Shown here: in pieces, positions 8,783-16,881 of the stretch
How positions within the stretch are numbered: position 1 is the stretch's first letter
How the letters are laid out: each line of letters starts with the position of its first letter
Assembly (NCBI RefSeq): GCF_000373145.1
Contig: NZ_KB890620.1
Span: forward strand, 1-64,000
DNA from: Thermus oshimai DSM 12092
GTDB taxonomy: Bacteria > Deinococcota > Deinococci > Deinococcales > Thermaceae
DNA length: 64,000 nt
Direction: 5' to 3'
Translations under genes and position numbers: made by a program
Notes under the pieces: generated by a model
Seen by the model: the letters and a program-made list of their open reading frames with translations, nothing else
What the model was told of the DNA's origin: nothing
The model's database searches: none

Positions 8783-9529
8783 GACCTCCTCCCCCACCCT
8801 AAGCCCGTGAAAAAGGAGGTGCTCCGGGGGAAGGAAAAGCTCCACCCCGAGGCCAGGCCGGGGGTGGACCTCCAGGGGGAAAAGCCTCTCCCCCGCCTTC
8901 ACCCACACCCGGCGGAAGGGGCCAAAGTGGGCCTTCCAAGCCTCATGGAGCAGGGCCTCCAGCTCGGGACGCTTTCCCCCCAAGGCCAGCCGGAGCCGGG
9001 CGGTCTTGGGGGTGCGGGGGCTTACGGAGAGGAGGCGGAGCCGGGCCAGCTGGCCCAGGCGCTTCAAGACCTCCCCCAGGGGCAGGCCGGTGCGGGCGGA
9101 GAGGTCCAGGGGGCTGTCCGCCTCCTTCAGGGCGAGGAGGAGGGCCAGGGTCTCGGGGTCTAAGGTGGCCCGGGCGGCCCAAGGGGAGGGGGTGAGGCGG
9201 TCAAAGGGGCCCACCTCCACCCGCTCGTCCAAAAGCTGGACCGCCCGGAAAAGGTAGGCCTCCAGGGGGGCCTCGAGGGTGGTGCGGGAGGCCCGCACCG
9301 AGAGGAGGAAGCGGAAGGCCCCCTCCTTCCTAAGGAGGATCTCCAAGAAGGCCTCCGGCCCCTCCTTCTCCCCCAGGTGGGCGTGCACCGGCCGCCCCTT
9401 TTCCAGGTAGACCTCCCCCTCCACGGGCCCCGAGGGGCGAAAGAGGAGCTGGAAAACCCCCGTCTTTCCCCCCTGGGCCAGAAGCTGGAGGAGGTCGATG
9501 GGCCCAAGAAGCCGGAAGTCTCCCTCCAC
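8762..9529 (-). CDS. DUF4388 (PATAN-like) domain protein
   Basis: 255 residues. The N-terminal 100 residues match the DUF4388/PATAN pattern: FRLLGPIDLLQLLAQGGKTG, then GEVYLEKGRPVHAHLG and an EAFLEILLRKEGAFRF segment. This domain is common in two-component and gliding/pilus signalling proteins of Thermus, Deinococcus and cyanobacteria. The middle has a winged-helix-like stretch (LDLSARTGLPLGEVLKRLGQLARLRLL). Start is GTG 9529; AAGGGG abuts it and TATCCT lies 6 bases upstream, so it may be leaderless. The specific function is unknown. Its gene starts 4 bases after the kinase-like gene. Confidence 0.65.
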   Translation of the reverse strand: MEGDFRLLGPIDLLQLLAQGGKTGVFQLLFRPSGPVEGEVYLEKGRPVHAHLGEKEGPEAFLEILLRKEGAFRFLLSVRASRTTLEAPLEAYLFRAVQLLDERVEVGPFDRLTPSPWAARATLDPETLALLLALKEADSPLDLSARTGLPLGEVLKRLGQLARLRLLSVSPRTPKTARLRLALGGKRPELEALLHEAWKAHFGPFRRVWVKAGERLFPLEVHPRPGLGVELFLPPEHLLFHGLRVGEEVLVWPEV

Positions 9530-9533
9530 CCCC

Positions 9534-10316
9534 TTAGGATACGCAGGCGGAAAGGGCGCGCCTTAAGGCGGGAAGGTAGCCCGCCCCGAAGAAATGCACG
9601 TGGGCCAGGAGGTAGTAGATCTGGTAGCAGGAAAGGGCCCGCCGCACCGCCTGGGGGATGGGGTAAAGGGCCTCGTAGGCCCGCCAGAAGGCCTCCGGAA
9701 AGCCCCCGAAAAGGCGCATCATGGCCAGGTCCACCCCCCTTTCCCCCACGAAGGGGGAGGGGTCCAAAAGGGCAGGCCCCCCCTGGGCGAAGTGCACGTT
9801 CCCCCGCCACAGGTCCCCGTGGAGGAGGACGGGCCCCTCGGTGGGAAGGGGCTTCTGGAAGGCCCGCTCCACCTCCTGGGCTAGAGCCCCCAGGAGGGGC
9901 CTCGTGGCCTCCAGGAAGGGCAGGACCCGCGCCTCAAAGAAGAAGGCCCTCCAATCCCTCCCCTCCCCCCCAGGGAGGGGAAAGGTGCCGAGGAAGCCCG
10001 GCTCGGCCCTATACCCTTCCCGCCGGGCGCGGTGGAGCCGGGCCAGGGCGTGGGCCAGGGCCTCCCAGTCCTCCGGGCCCGGAGGGAGGTATTCCAAAAT
10101 AAGCCCCTCCTCCCCCACCCAGTAGACCCTGGGCACCCGCACCCCCGCCTCTTCCAGAGCCCTAAGCCCCCGGGCCTCCGCCGGGAAAAAGCCCGGGGGA
10201 GGATGGGGGTGGAGCTTCAGCACGTAGGGCCCCGCCCGGTAGACCCGGGCGATGTCCCCCCCGGAAAGGGGTTCTAAGGGGTAAGGGGGAAGCCCGGCCC
10301 GTTCAAGAAGGTCCAA
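9534..10316 (-). CDS. Fructosamine/ketosamine-3-kinase family protein
   Basis: Aminoglycoside-phosphotransferase-like kinase of the fructosamine-3-kinase family, which phosphorylates sugar amines formed by protein glycation. The catalytic loop HGDLWRGNVHF and the metal-site region LLDPSPFVGERGVDLAMMRLFG are clear, and the N-terminus has the small-lobe pattern LSGGDIARVYRAGPYVLKLHP. 260 residues. Start is TTG 10316 with GGAGG 6 bases upstream, inside the end of the phosphatase gene (14-base overlap). These two genes, a kinase-like and a low-mass phosphatase, are often neighbours, possibly in repair of glycated proteins; that link is inference. Confidence 0.8.
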   Translation of the reverse strand: MDLLERAGLPPYPLEPLSGGDIARVYRAGPYVLKLHPHPPPGFFPAEARGLRALEEAGVRVPRVYWVGEEGLILEYLPPGPEDWEALAHALARLHRARREGYRAEPGFLGTFPLPGGEGRDWRAFFFEARVLPFLEATRPLLGALAQEVERAFQKPLPTEGPVLLHGDLWRGNVHFAQGGPALLDPSPFVGERGVDLAMMRLFGGFPEAFWRAYEALYPIPQAVRRALSCYQIYYLLAHVHFFGAGYLPALRRALSACVS

Positions 10317-10767
10317 CCCAGGCCTCCAGGTGGCGCTTCAAGGCCTCCTCCAGGAGGAGGGCCACCTCCCGGCAGTCGTGGAGGTCCCCGTAGTAGGGGT
10401 CGGGCACCTCCCCCCCGCCCAGGGGCTCCAGGACCAGGCGCACCTTACCCTCTGCCTCGGGGAAGCGCCTTAGGACCTCCCGAAGGTTCTCCCGGTCCAT
10501 GACCAGGAGGTGGTCAAAGCGGGCCACGTCCTCCCGGGTAAGCTGCCGGGCCACGTGGGGGAAGTAGGCCCCCTTCTCCTCCAGCACCCGCCGGGCCCTG
10601 GGGTCCATGGGCTCCCCGGCGTGCCAGGCCCCGGTGCCCGCGGAGTCCACCTCAAACTGGGCCTCGAGGCCCCCTTCCCGGATCAGCTTGCGGAAAAGCC
10701 CCTCGGCCAGGGGGCTACGGCAGATGTTGCCCAGGCAGACGAAAAGCACGCGGATGGGCCGCTCCAC
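10303..10767 (-). CDS. Low-molecular-weight protein-tyrosine phosphatase
   Basis: Small cytoplasmic phosphatase. The P-loop is VCLGNICRS (CX5R) within the first 20 residues, and the general-acid motif is DPYYGD near the C-terminus. I chose GTG 10767 (MERPIRVLFVCLGN) because TAGGAT ends 7 bases before it; the alternative ATG 10776 adds only MGL and would overlap the -10 box. The gene overlaps the downstream kinase-like gene by 14 bases, so the two are probably one operon. It could act on tyrosine-phosphorylated proteins or on arginine phosphate; sequence alone does not decide. Confidence 0.88.
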   Translation of the reverse strand: MERPIRVLFVCLGNICRSPLAEGLFRKLIREGGLEAQFEVDSAGTGAWHAGEPMDPRARRVLEEKGAYFPHVARQLTREDVARFDHLLVMDRENLREVLRRFPEAEGKVRLVLEPLGGGEVPDPYYGDLHDCREVALLLEEALKRHLEAWVGPS

Positions 10768-10774
10768 AAGCCCC

Positions 10775-10780
10775 ATCCTA
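10775..10780 (-). promoter_or_regulatory. Leaderless -10 box of the phosphatase gene
   Basis: TAGGAT at 10780-10775, spacer GGGGCTT, then GTG 10767. It is the element that decides the start codon. Confidence 0.5.
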
Positions 10781-10809
10781 CACGAACCCTTGCAGCTTCG
10801 GCGGGGCGC

Positions 10810-12357
10810 TCAGTAGGGAAGCTCCGCCCCCACCTCCGTCCCTTTCCCCGGCTCGGAGCGCACCCAGAACCGCCCCCCCCGGGCCTCCACCCGCTCCCGC
10901 ATCTGGGTGAGGCCAAACCCCCCCAGGGCCCCCGCCTCGGGGTTCTGGAAGCCCCGCCCGTTGTCCCGCACGAGAAGCCTCGCCCCCCGCTCCCCCAAAG
11001 GCTCCAAGACCACCTCCACCCGGCTTGGGCGGCCGTGCTTGGCGGCGTTGGTGAGGGCCTCCTGCAGGACGCGGAAGAGCACCAGCTCGCTGGCCTGGGA
11101 AAGCCCCACCCCCTCGGGCAGGGCCAGGTGGACCCGGAAGCCCGCCTGCTCGGCGAAGGCCTGGGCGTAGCGGCGCACGGACTCCAGGAAACCGTAGCGC
11201 TCGAGGTCTATGGGCCTCAGGGCGAAGATGCTCCGCCGCACCTCCCGGATCTGGGCCCTTAGGGTTTCCTTTACTTCCCCGAGAGCCTTCAGGGCCGCCT
11301 CCCTGTCCTTGTCCAAAAGCCTTTCCACCAGGTCCAGCTTGAGGGCCATGAAGGCCAGGCTCTGGGCGATGCCGTCGTGGATCTCCCGGGCGATGCGGTT
11401 CCGCTCCTCGTTGATGGCCAGCTCCTCCGCCCTCAGGTAGGCCTGGGCGTTCCGCACCGCCAGGGCCACCTGGGAGGCCAGGAAGGAGAGGAAGGGGATG
11501 CGCCGGGAAAGCCCCCCTCCCCGGAGGACCAGAACCCCCACCGCGCCCCGGGCCTTTAGGGGGATGGCCAGGGTGTCCGGGGCCACGAAGAGGGGGCCTT
11601 CCAGGGCCCCCCGCCAAGGGCCTTCGGGGAGGAAGGGGTGCGGGGGGAGGTCCAGGCCCTGGACCACCCGGGGCACCAGGAAGCCCTCCTCGTCCAGGAG
11701 GAGGACCCCACCCCCCTCGGCCTCCGCCCAAGCGCGGATCCTCTCCAGAAGGCCCTCCAGAAGCCGCTCCAGGTTGGCCTCCGCCTTCAGGGCCTGGTCC
11801 ACCTCGTAGAGGGTGAGGAGGTCCCGGCTCTTGGCCACCACGGACTGGAGGGCGCTGGCCACCTCGTGGGCCAGGACCTCCAGGAAGGGCCGGTCCGGCC
11901 CGGGGGCGCAGGCCTCCAGGTACCCCCTGAGCCCGGGGAGCTCCACCCGCACCCCCCCGCACTCCTCCCCCGAGCGCACCCCCTCCGCCTCCACCGCCAC
12001 GGGGAAGCCGAGCTCGCCCTCCAAGGCCCGGGCGATGCGGAAGACGGCCTCCTCCAGGTTCTCGCTCTCCAAGGCCTCGCGGAAGACCCGCCCCGCGGCC
12101 CTTAGGCGCCGGTTCGCCTCCTCCAACGCCCTTTCCGCCCGGGCCTTCTCCAGCACCTCCTGGGCGATCCACTCCAAAACGGCGAAGGTCACCAAGGGCC
12201 CCACCAGGCCGTAGAAGCCGAGGCGCACCCAAAAGGCGAAGTCCGCGTGGCGGTAGGGCAAAAGGGCCACCTCAAAGAGGACCACCGCCAAGGCGATGAG
12301 GGGCGGCAGGACCCTCTGGGCCAGCCGCACCAACCCGTAGAGGCTAGTCCCCAGCAT
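10810..12357 (-). CDS. Membrane sensor histidine kinase with GAF region (NarL/LiaS type)
   Basis: 515 residues. Two membrane helices lie in the first 65 residues (LIALAVVLFEVALLPY, LGFYGLVGPLVTFAVL), then a coiled coil (EKARAERALEEANRRLRAAG), a GAF-like region (about 180-300), a HisKA_3 dimerisation helix with the phospho-accepting histidine in REIHDGIAQSL (about H327), and an HATPase domain with EALTNAAKH, DNGRGF and GGFGLTQMRERV. This class pairs with LuxR-type response regulators; none is encoded nearby, so it is an orphan here. It starts inside the end of trmJ (14-base overlap). Confidence 0.87.
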   Translation of the reverse strand: MLGTSLYGLVRLAQRVLPPLIALAVVLFEVALLPYRHADFAFWVRLGFYGLVGPLVTFAVLEWIAQEVLEKARAERALEEANRRLRAAGRVFREALESENLEEAVFRIARALEGELGFPVAVEAEGVRSGEECGGVRVELPGLRGYLEACAPGPDRPFLEVLAHEVASALQSVVAKSRDLLTLYEVDQALKAEANLERLLEGLLERIRAWAEAEGGGVLLLDEEGFLVPRVVQGLDLPPHPFLPEGPWRGALEGPLFVAPDTLAIPLKARGAVGVLVLRGGGLSRRIPFLSFLASQVALAVRNAQAYLRAEELAINEERNRIAREIHDGIAQSLAFMALKLDLVERLLDKDREAALKALGEVKETLRAQIREVRRSIFALRPIDLERYGFLESVRRYAQAFAEQAGFRVHLALPEGVGLSQASELVLFRVLQEALTNAAKHGRPSRVEVVLEPLGERGARLLVRDNGRGFQNPEAGALGGFGLTQMRERVEARGGRFWVRSEPGKGTEVGAELPY

Positions 12358-13069
12358 CCTTCCTCCCCATGGCGTAGCGGCTTTGGTGGAGGAGCCCCCT
12401 CAGCATCTGCACCTCTCCCGGGGTGAGGAGGGCCTTGTGGAAGATGCGCCTCAGGCGGCGCATGGCGTAGGGAAAGCGGTTTTGGTCGGTGAAGCCGATC
12501 TCCAAAAGGTAGCGGCCTAGGTCCTCAAAGAGGGCCTCCAGGGCCCTAAGCTCCGCCACCTCTTCCTCCTCGGACTCGGACCCCTGGGCTACGAAGAGCT
12601 CGTAGGCGAAGACCACCACCGCCTGGGCCAGGTTCAGGCTGGGCTGTTCCGGGGCGGTGGGGATGGAGCCGATGAGGTGGGCCAGGTCCAGCTCCTCGTT
12701 GGTGAGGCCGAAGGTTTCCCGGCCGAAGACCAGGGCCGCCTTGCCCCGGGTGCGCCTTAGGATCTGGGCCACCTCCTTGGGGGTGCGCACCGGCGCGGGG
12801 TAGAGCTCCCGGGGGCGGCCCGTGGTGGCCACCACCAGGTGGACCCCCTCCAGGGCCTCCTCCAAGGAGCCCACCGCCTTGGCCCCCTCCAGAACCTCCT
12901 GGGCGTGCACCGCCAGCCAGTAGGCCTCCTGGGCCCAGGGCGGGCCCACCCTGGGCCCCGGGTTCACCACGTAGAGCTCCTTTAGGCCGAAGTTCCGCAT
13001 GGCCCGGGCCACCGCACCCAGGTTCATGGGCTCCTGGGGCTCCACCAAGACGATCCGCACGTCCGCCAC
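12344..13069 (-). CDS. trmJ: tRNA 2'-O-methyltransferase, TrmJ/SpoU family
   Basis: SPOUT-class methyltransferase expected to methylate the ribose of residue 32 in tRNA anticodon loops. Motif 1 is VRIVLVEPQEPMNLGAVARA, motif 2 is ALVFGRETFGLTNEELDLA, and motif 3 is IPTAPEQPSLNLAQAVVVFAYE. The 240-residue length and the C-terminal helical extension (FPYAMRRLRRIFHKALLTP) fit TrmJ better than TrmH or TrmL. Start is GTG 13069 with AAAGGAGG 6 bases upstream. It is followed at once by the histidine kinase. Confidence 0.78.
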   Translation of the reverse strand: MADVRIVLVEPQEPMNLGAVARAMRNFGLKELYVVNPGPRVGPPWAQEAYWLAVHAQEVLEGAKAVGSLEEALEGVHLVVATTGRPRELYPAPVRTPKEVAQILRRTRGKAALVFGRETFGLTNEELDLAHLIGSIPTAPEQPSLNLAQAVVVFAYELFVAQGSESEEEEVAELRALEALFEDLGRYLLEIGFTDQNRFPYAMRRLRRIFHKALLTPGEVQMLRGLLHQSRYAMGRKDAGD

Positions 13070-13084
13070 CGAAGCCTCCTTTCC

Positions 13085-15145
13085 TTAGGGCACCTCTGGG
13101 GGCGGCCCTTCCATAGGTGCCTCCACCGAGGGGGGAGGCAGGGGCTCGCGGCCCCGGGGGAAGTACACCGCCACCCCGCTGGGGGAGGGGAGGCCGGAAA
13201 GGAGGTCCACCCGCACCGCCACCAGGCCGGGGGGCGGGGGGAGGTCCCCCCCCGGGCGGCCCCTCAGGGCCTCGGCCACGAAGGCCCGCCAGATGGGGGG
13301 GTTGACCACGGAGCTGGAGGGCTCACGCCCCCCCATGCGCATGGGGCGGTTGTCGTCCCGGCCCACCCAGACCACTGCGGAAAGCCCCCGGGTCACCCCG
13401 GCGAACCAGAGGTCCCGGGCCTCGTTGGTGGTGCCCGTCTTCCCCCCCACCACCCGCCCCGGGATGCGGGCCCCCTTGGCCAGGCCCCTCTCCCCCAGGT
13501 CGTACACGTAGCCCTTCAGGAGGTCCCAGCCCTGGTAGGCCACCTCGGGGGAGAAGAGGCGCACCCGTTCGGGCGCGGCCTGGTAGAGCACCCGTCCCTT
13601 TGCGTCCTCAACCCGGCTCACAAACTGGGGGGCCACCCGGTACCCCCCGTTCACAAAGGCGGCGTAGGCCGCCGCCAGGTCCAAGGGGGTGATGGAGGCC
13701 CCGCCGATGGCGATGGCCAAGGTGGGGTAGCGCACGTAAAACCCCGCCCGGGCCAGCCTCTCGGCCACCTTCTCTATCCCCACGCTGTGGGCGGTGTAGA
13801 CCGCGGGGAGGTTTAGGGAAAGGTCCAGGGCGTAGCGCAGGGTGATCTCCCGGTTCAGGAAGGTGCCGGAAAAGTTCTTGGGCCGCCAGACCCCGTCCTT
13901 CTGGCTGGGGTCCGGGAACTCCAGGGGCCGGTCGGGAACCAGGGTGGCCTGGGTCCAGCCGTTCTCCAGGGCCACCGCGTAGACGAAGGGCTTCACCGCG
14001 CTCCCCGGGTTTCTCAGGGCGCGGGTGGCCCGGTTGTACTCGTCCCCCGCCCGGCGGACGCCCCCCACCAGGGCCAGGACCTCCCCCGTTTCCGGGTCCA
14101 GGCCCACGATGGCGAGCTCCGCCCCTTCAGGAAGCCGAGCCCCTTTGGCCGCGGCCTCCGCCGCCCGCTGCATGACGGGGTCCAGGGTGGTGTAGACCTT
14201 AAGCCCCCCCTCCCCGTAGACCTTCTCCTTGCCGAAACGGGCCTCGAGGAACCGCCGCACCTCCAGGACGAAGTGGGGCGCAAAGCGGAAGTCCACCGCC
14301 TTCAGGATCCTGGCCTCGGGGTCCACAAGCTCCGCCTCCAGGAGGTTCCCCTCCCCGTCGTAGCGCACCCGCCAGCCCTTGGGGGCGACGGGCTCCCGCC
14401 AGGCGGCCTCCGCCACCTCCGGGCTCACCCACCCCTCGGCCACCATCCCGTCCAGGAGGAGGCGCATGCGGGCCCGAACCCCCTTGAGGTCGGCGTAGCG
14501 GGCGTTGGGGGCGGGGACGATGGAGGCCAGGTAGAGCCCTTCCGCCAGGGTCAGGGCCGAGGGGTCCTTGCCGAAGTAGGCCTCCGCCGCCCCCTTAAGC
14601 CCCACCGCGTTCCCCCCCCAGGGGACCACGTTCAGGTACATCTCCAGGATCTCCGCCTTGGTGTAGCGCCGCTCCAGCTCCAGGGCCAGGGCCCACTCCT
14701 TGAACTTCCGCTCCAAGGTGCGGGCCTGGGCCAGGTCCTTGAGGAGGGTGTTCTTGATGACCTGGGTGGTGATGGTGCTCCCCCCCTGGAGGTCGCCCTG
14801 GAGGATGGCCCAAAGCGCCCCCAAGAGGCGCACCGGGTCCAGGCCGTAGTGGCTGAAAAAGCGCCGGTCCTCCGAGAAGACCAAAGCGGCCAAAGCCGCG
14901 GGGGAAACCTCGGAAAGCCGCACCAGGCTCCGGTGGATGGCCCGCCCCTCCTCCACGCTGGCCAGCGCGGCCAAAAGGGAGCTGTCCCGGGCGTAGAGGG
15001 TGGAGGTGGCGGTGAGGCGGAGGCGGTCTAGGGCCTCGAGGTCGGGGAGGTCCCGGGTGAGGGCGTAGGCCAGGTACCCAAGCCCGGCCCCCGCCCCCAG
15101 GAAGGCCGCCAGGAACACGAAGAGGAGGAAGCGCAAAACGCGCAT
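13085..15145 (-). CDS. Class A penicillin-binding protein (PBP1A-like)
   Basis: Bifunctional peptidoglycan synthase, 686 residues. A single N-terminal membrane anchor (LRFLLFVFLAAFLGAGAGLG) precedes the GT51 glycosyltransferase domain with the catalytic EDRRFFSHYG and GGSTITTQ motifs. The transpeptidase domain has the active-site NPGSAVKPF (SxxK, about residue 380), SLN in DLSLNLP, and KTGTT. The tail is proline-rich. TAAACT with an upstream TG lies 10 bases before the ATG, so the message has almost no leader. Next upstream is the receiver gene. Confidence 0.92.
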   Translation of the reverse strand: MRVLRFLLFVFLAAFLGAGAGLGYLAYALTRDLPDLEALDRLRLTATSTLYARDSSLLAALASVEEGRAIHRSLVRLSEVSPAALAALVFSEDRRFFSHYGLDPVRLLGALWAILQGDLQGGSTITTQVIKNTLLKDLAQARTLERKFKEWALALELERRYTKAEILEMYLNVVPWGGNAVGLKGAAEAYFGKDPSALTLAEGLYLASIVPAPNARYADLKGVRARMRLLLDGMVAEGWVSPEVAEAAWREPVAPKGWRVRYDGEGNLLEAELVDPEARILKAVDFRFAPHFVLEVRRFLEARFGKEKVYGEGGLKVYTTLDPVMQRAAEAAAKGARLPEGAELAIVGLDPETGEVLALVGGVRRAGDEYNRATRALRNPGSAVKPFVYAVALENGWTQATLVPDRPLEFPDPSQKDGVWRPKNFSGTFLNREITLRYALDLSLNLPAVYTAHSVGIEKVAERLARAGFYVRYPTLAIAIGGASITPLDLAAAYAAFVNGGYRVAPQFVSRVEDAKGRVLYQAAPERVRLFSPEVAYQGWDLLKGYVYDLGERGLAKGARIPGRVVGGKTGTTNEARDLWFAGVTRGLSAVVWVGRDDNRPMRMGGREPSSSVVNPPIWRAFVAEALRGRPGGDLPPPPGLVAVRVDLLSGLPSPSGVAVYFPRGREPLPPPSVEAPMEGPPPEVP

Positions 15146-15175
15146 GCTGGGGAATAGTTTACAAGGACCCCGGGC

Positions 15176-15535
15176 TCAGCCCGCCTGGAGGAAGCCGAGG
15201 AGCTTCTCCCGGGTGAGGGGCTTCTCCAAAGGCCGCACCCGCACCACCTCCGCGGTGGTCCTGAGCTTTTCCTGGGGTTCAATGATCACCCCCAAGGGGA
15301 TGTCCTTCAGGCGGCGCACATGGCGGATGCGGCTGGCCACGGCGAAGGGGTCCACGTCCAGATCGGTGTCCAGGAGGATGGCCCTCGGGGTGTGGTCCAC
15401 AAGCCAGAAGAGCCCCTCCCGGGCGGAATCAAAGTAGACCACGGGGATGCCCTTTTCCATAAGGACCAGCTCCAGATAGGCCCTCAGGGCTTCGTTACGG
15501 CTCATGAAGAGAAGGGCATCCGATAAGGCCGCCAC
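15176..15535 (-). CDS. Stand-alone receiver-like protein, probably degenerate
   Basis: 119 residues with the alternating pattern of a CheY-like receiver. The phosphorylation-site region is AILLDTDLD (D56) and the conserved lysine is in RPLEKPLTREK (K105). The usual acidic pair after strand 1 is replaced by SRNE, and the conserved Thr/Ser after strand 4 is absent (VIIEP). It may therefore not be phosphorylated normally and could act as a binding module. Start is GTG 15535 behind TAAGCT and a 6-base spacer. No kinase or output domain is fused. Confidence 0.6.
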   Translation of the reverse strand: MAALSDALLFMSRNEALRAYLELVLMEKGIPVVYFDSAREGLFWLVDHTPRAILLDTDLDVDPFAVASRIRHVRRLKDIPLGVIIEPQEKLRTTAEVVRVRPLEKPLTREKLLGFLQAG

Positions 15536-15541
15536 GGGTCC

Positions 15542-15547
15542 AGCTTA
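15542..15547 (-). promoter_or_regulatory. Leaderless -10 box of the receiver gene
   Basis: TAAGCT at 15547-15542, spacer GGACCC, then GTG 15535. There is no Shine-Dalgarno sequence in front of the start. Confidence 0.4.
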
Positions 15548-15580
15548 CCCATGGGGTGCGAAAACCCTATGAAAAAAGCT

Positions 15581-15654
15581 TGGCTGGGGCGCGTGGACTC
15601 GAACCACGACCGGCGGATCCAAAGTCCGCTGTCCTGCCATTAGACGACGCCCCA
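15581..15654 (-). tRNA. tRNA-Gln (anticodon TTG)
   Basis: Cloverleaf on the minus strand. The acceptor TGGGGCG (15654-15648) pairs with CGCCCCA (15591-15585), then discriminator G and an encoded CCA (15583-15581). The anticodon loop is CTTTGGA, giving TTG for glutamine. The T arm contains GGTTCGAGTCC. A run of six T follows a few bases after CCA and may end transcription. The tRNA has its own promoter overlapping the end of ychF. Confidence 0.96.
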
Positions 15655-15677
15655 GCACGGGCCCTAGGCCCAAAGGG

Positions 15678-15706
15678 ATTGTAGCCCAAGGGGAGGCTTC
15701 CGTCAA
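15678..15706 (-). promoter_or_regulatory. Promoter of tRNA-Gln
   Basis: Near-consensus TTGACG at 15706-15701, a 17-base spacer and TACAAT at 15683-15678. The start should be near 15671, about 17 bases before the mature tRNA. The -35 overlaps the ychF stop codon. The same TTGACG-17-TACAAT pattern drives tRNA-Leu at 48352-48324. Confidence 0.75.
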
Positions 15707-16809
15707 ACGTTGAAGAGGATGTAGAGGACATCCCCGTCCTGCACCTCGTAGTCCCGGCCCTCGAGGCGCACCCAGCCCCGCTCCTTGGCCCGGGCCCACC
15801 CCCCGGCCTCCACCAGCCGGTCCCAGGGGATGACCTCCGCCCGGATGAAGCCCCGTTCCATGTCCGAGTGGATCTCCCCCGCGGCCTCAGGGGCCCTAGC
15901 CCCCCGGCGCACGGTCCAGGCCCGCACCTCCTTTTCCCCCGCGGTGAAGAAGGTGATGAGGCCAAGGGCCCTGTAGCCCGCCCGGGCCAGGCGCTGGAGG
16001 CCGCTTTCCTTAAGGCCATAGCTTTCCAAAAGCGCCCGGGCCTCCTCCTCGGGAAGCTCAGCCAGCTCCGCCTCCAGCTTGGCGGAGACCACCACCACCT
16101 CCGCCCCTTCCTCTGCCGCCTTGGCCTTCAGGGCGGCCACGTGGGGGTTCCCCTCCCCTTCGGGCAGGTCCTCCTCGGCCACGTTGGCCACGTAGATCAC
16201 GGGTTTGGCGGTGAGGAGGGGGGTTTCCTTGAGGAAGGCCCTCCCCTCCTCGTCCAGGGGGTAGGTGCGGGCGGGCCTGCCCCCCTGGAGGTGGGCGTAA
16301 AGCCCTTCCGCCGCCCTAAGGAGGGGCTCCTTCTCCTTCTGGGCCCGGGCTTCCTTCCTAAGCCTCTCCAGGCGCCGCTCCAAGGTGGAAAGGTCCGCGA
16401 GGAGGAGCTCGGTTTCCACCACCTCCGCGTCCTCCAAAGGGTCCACCCGGCCCATCACGTGGACCACGTTGGGGTCGGGAAAGCACCGCACCACGTGGGC
16501 GATGGCCGCCACCTCGCGGATGTGGGCCAGAAACTGGTTGCCAAGCCCCTCTCCCCTATGGGCCCCTTGGACAAGCCCGGCGATGTCCACGAACTCCACG
16601 TGGGTGGGCACCACGGGGGGCAGGCGCTCCCCCTTGGCGAAGACCTTCTGCAGGGCGTAAAGCCGCTCGTCCTCTAGGGGCACCACCCCCACGTTCTTGT
16701 CGATGGTGGCGAAAGGGTAGTTGGCGGCCAGGGCGTTCGCCCGGGTGAGGGCGTTGAAGAGGGTGCTCTTGCCCACGTTGGGTAGTCCCACAATGCCTAC
16801 GGCTAGCAT
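15703..16809 (-). CDS. ychF: Redox-regulated ATPase YchF (Obg-like)
   Basis: OBG-family P-loop NTPase that prefers ATP and is linked to ribosomes. G1 is GLPNVGKST at the N-terminus, G3 is DIAGLVQGAHRGEGLGNQFL, the altered G4 region is VIYVANVAE, and a C-terminal TGS domain ends in DGDVLYILFNV. The start MLAVGIVGLPNVGKST at 16809 has GGGGTGAAG just upstream; the open frame further upstream is not coding. The length, 368 residues, is usual. The leader contains a terminator-like hairpin described separately. It is divergent from deoC. Confidence 0.95.
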   Translation of the reverse strand: MLAVGIVGLPNVGKSTLFNALTRANALAANYPFATIDKNVGVVPLEDERLYALQKVFAKGERLPPVVPTHVEFVDIAGLVQGAHRGEGLGNQFLAHIREVAAIAHVVRCFPDPNVVHVMGRVDPLEDAEVVETELLLADLSTLERRLERLRKEARAQKEKEPLLRAAEGLYAHLQGGRPARTYPLDEEGRAFLKETPLLTAKPVIYVANVAEEDLPEGEGNPHVAALKAKAAEEGAEVVVVSAKLEAELAELPEEEARALLESYGLKESGLQRLARAGYRALGLITFFTAGEKEVRAWTVRRGARAPEAAGEIHSDMERGFIRAEVIPWDRLVEAGGWARAKERGWVRLEGRDYEVQDGDVLYILFNV

Positions 16810-16818
16810 CTTCACCCC

Positions 16819-16841
16819 AAAAAAAGGCCCCGCACGGGGCC
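16819..16841 (-). terminator. Terminator-like hairpin in the ychF leader
   Basis: On the minus strand GGCCCC, loop GTGC, GGGGCC (16841-16826), followed at once by seven T (16825-16819). This is a perfect intrinsic-terminator shape, yet it lies between the ychF promoter and its ribosome-binding site. It could attenuate ychF, stabilise its 5' end, or stop antisense transcription coming through deoC. Confidence 0.7.
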
Positions 16842-16847
16842 TACCGC

Positions 16848-16853
16848 ATCCTA
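16848..16853 (-). promoter_or_regulatory. Putative -10 box of ychF
   Basis: TAGGAT at 16853-16848. A start about 7 bases downstream would put +1 at the first bases of the terminator-like hairpin. No clear -35 is seen. Confidence 0.4.
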
Positions 16854-16867
16854 CCACGCCCTTTGCG

Positions 16868-16873
16868 TATGAT
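16868..16873 (+). promoter_or_regulatory. Leaderless -10 box of deoC
   Basis: TATGAT at 16868-16873, 8 bases before ATG 16882. It lies back to back with the ychF -10 box, 14 bases away. Confidence 0.5.
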
Positions 16874-16881
16874 GGCAGGGT

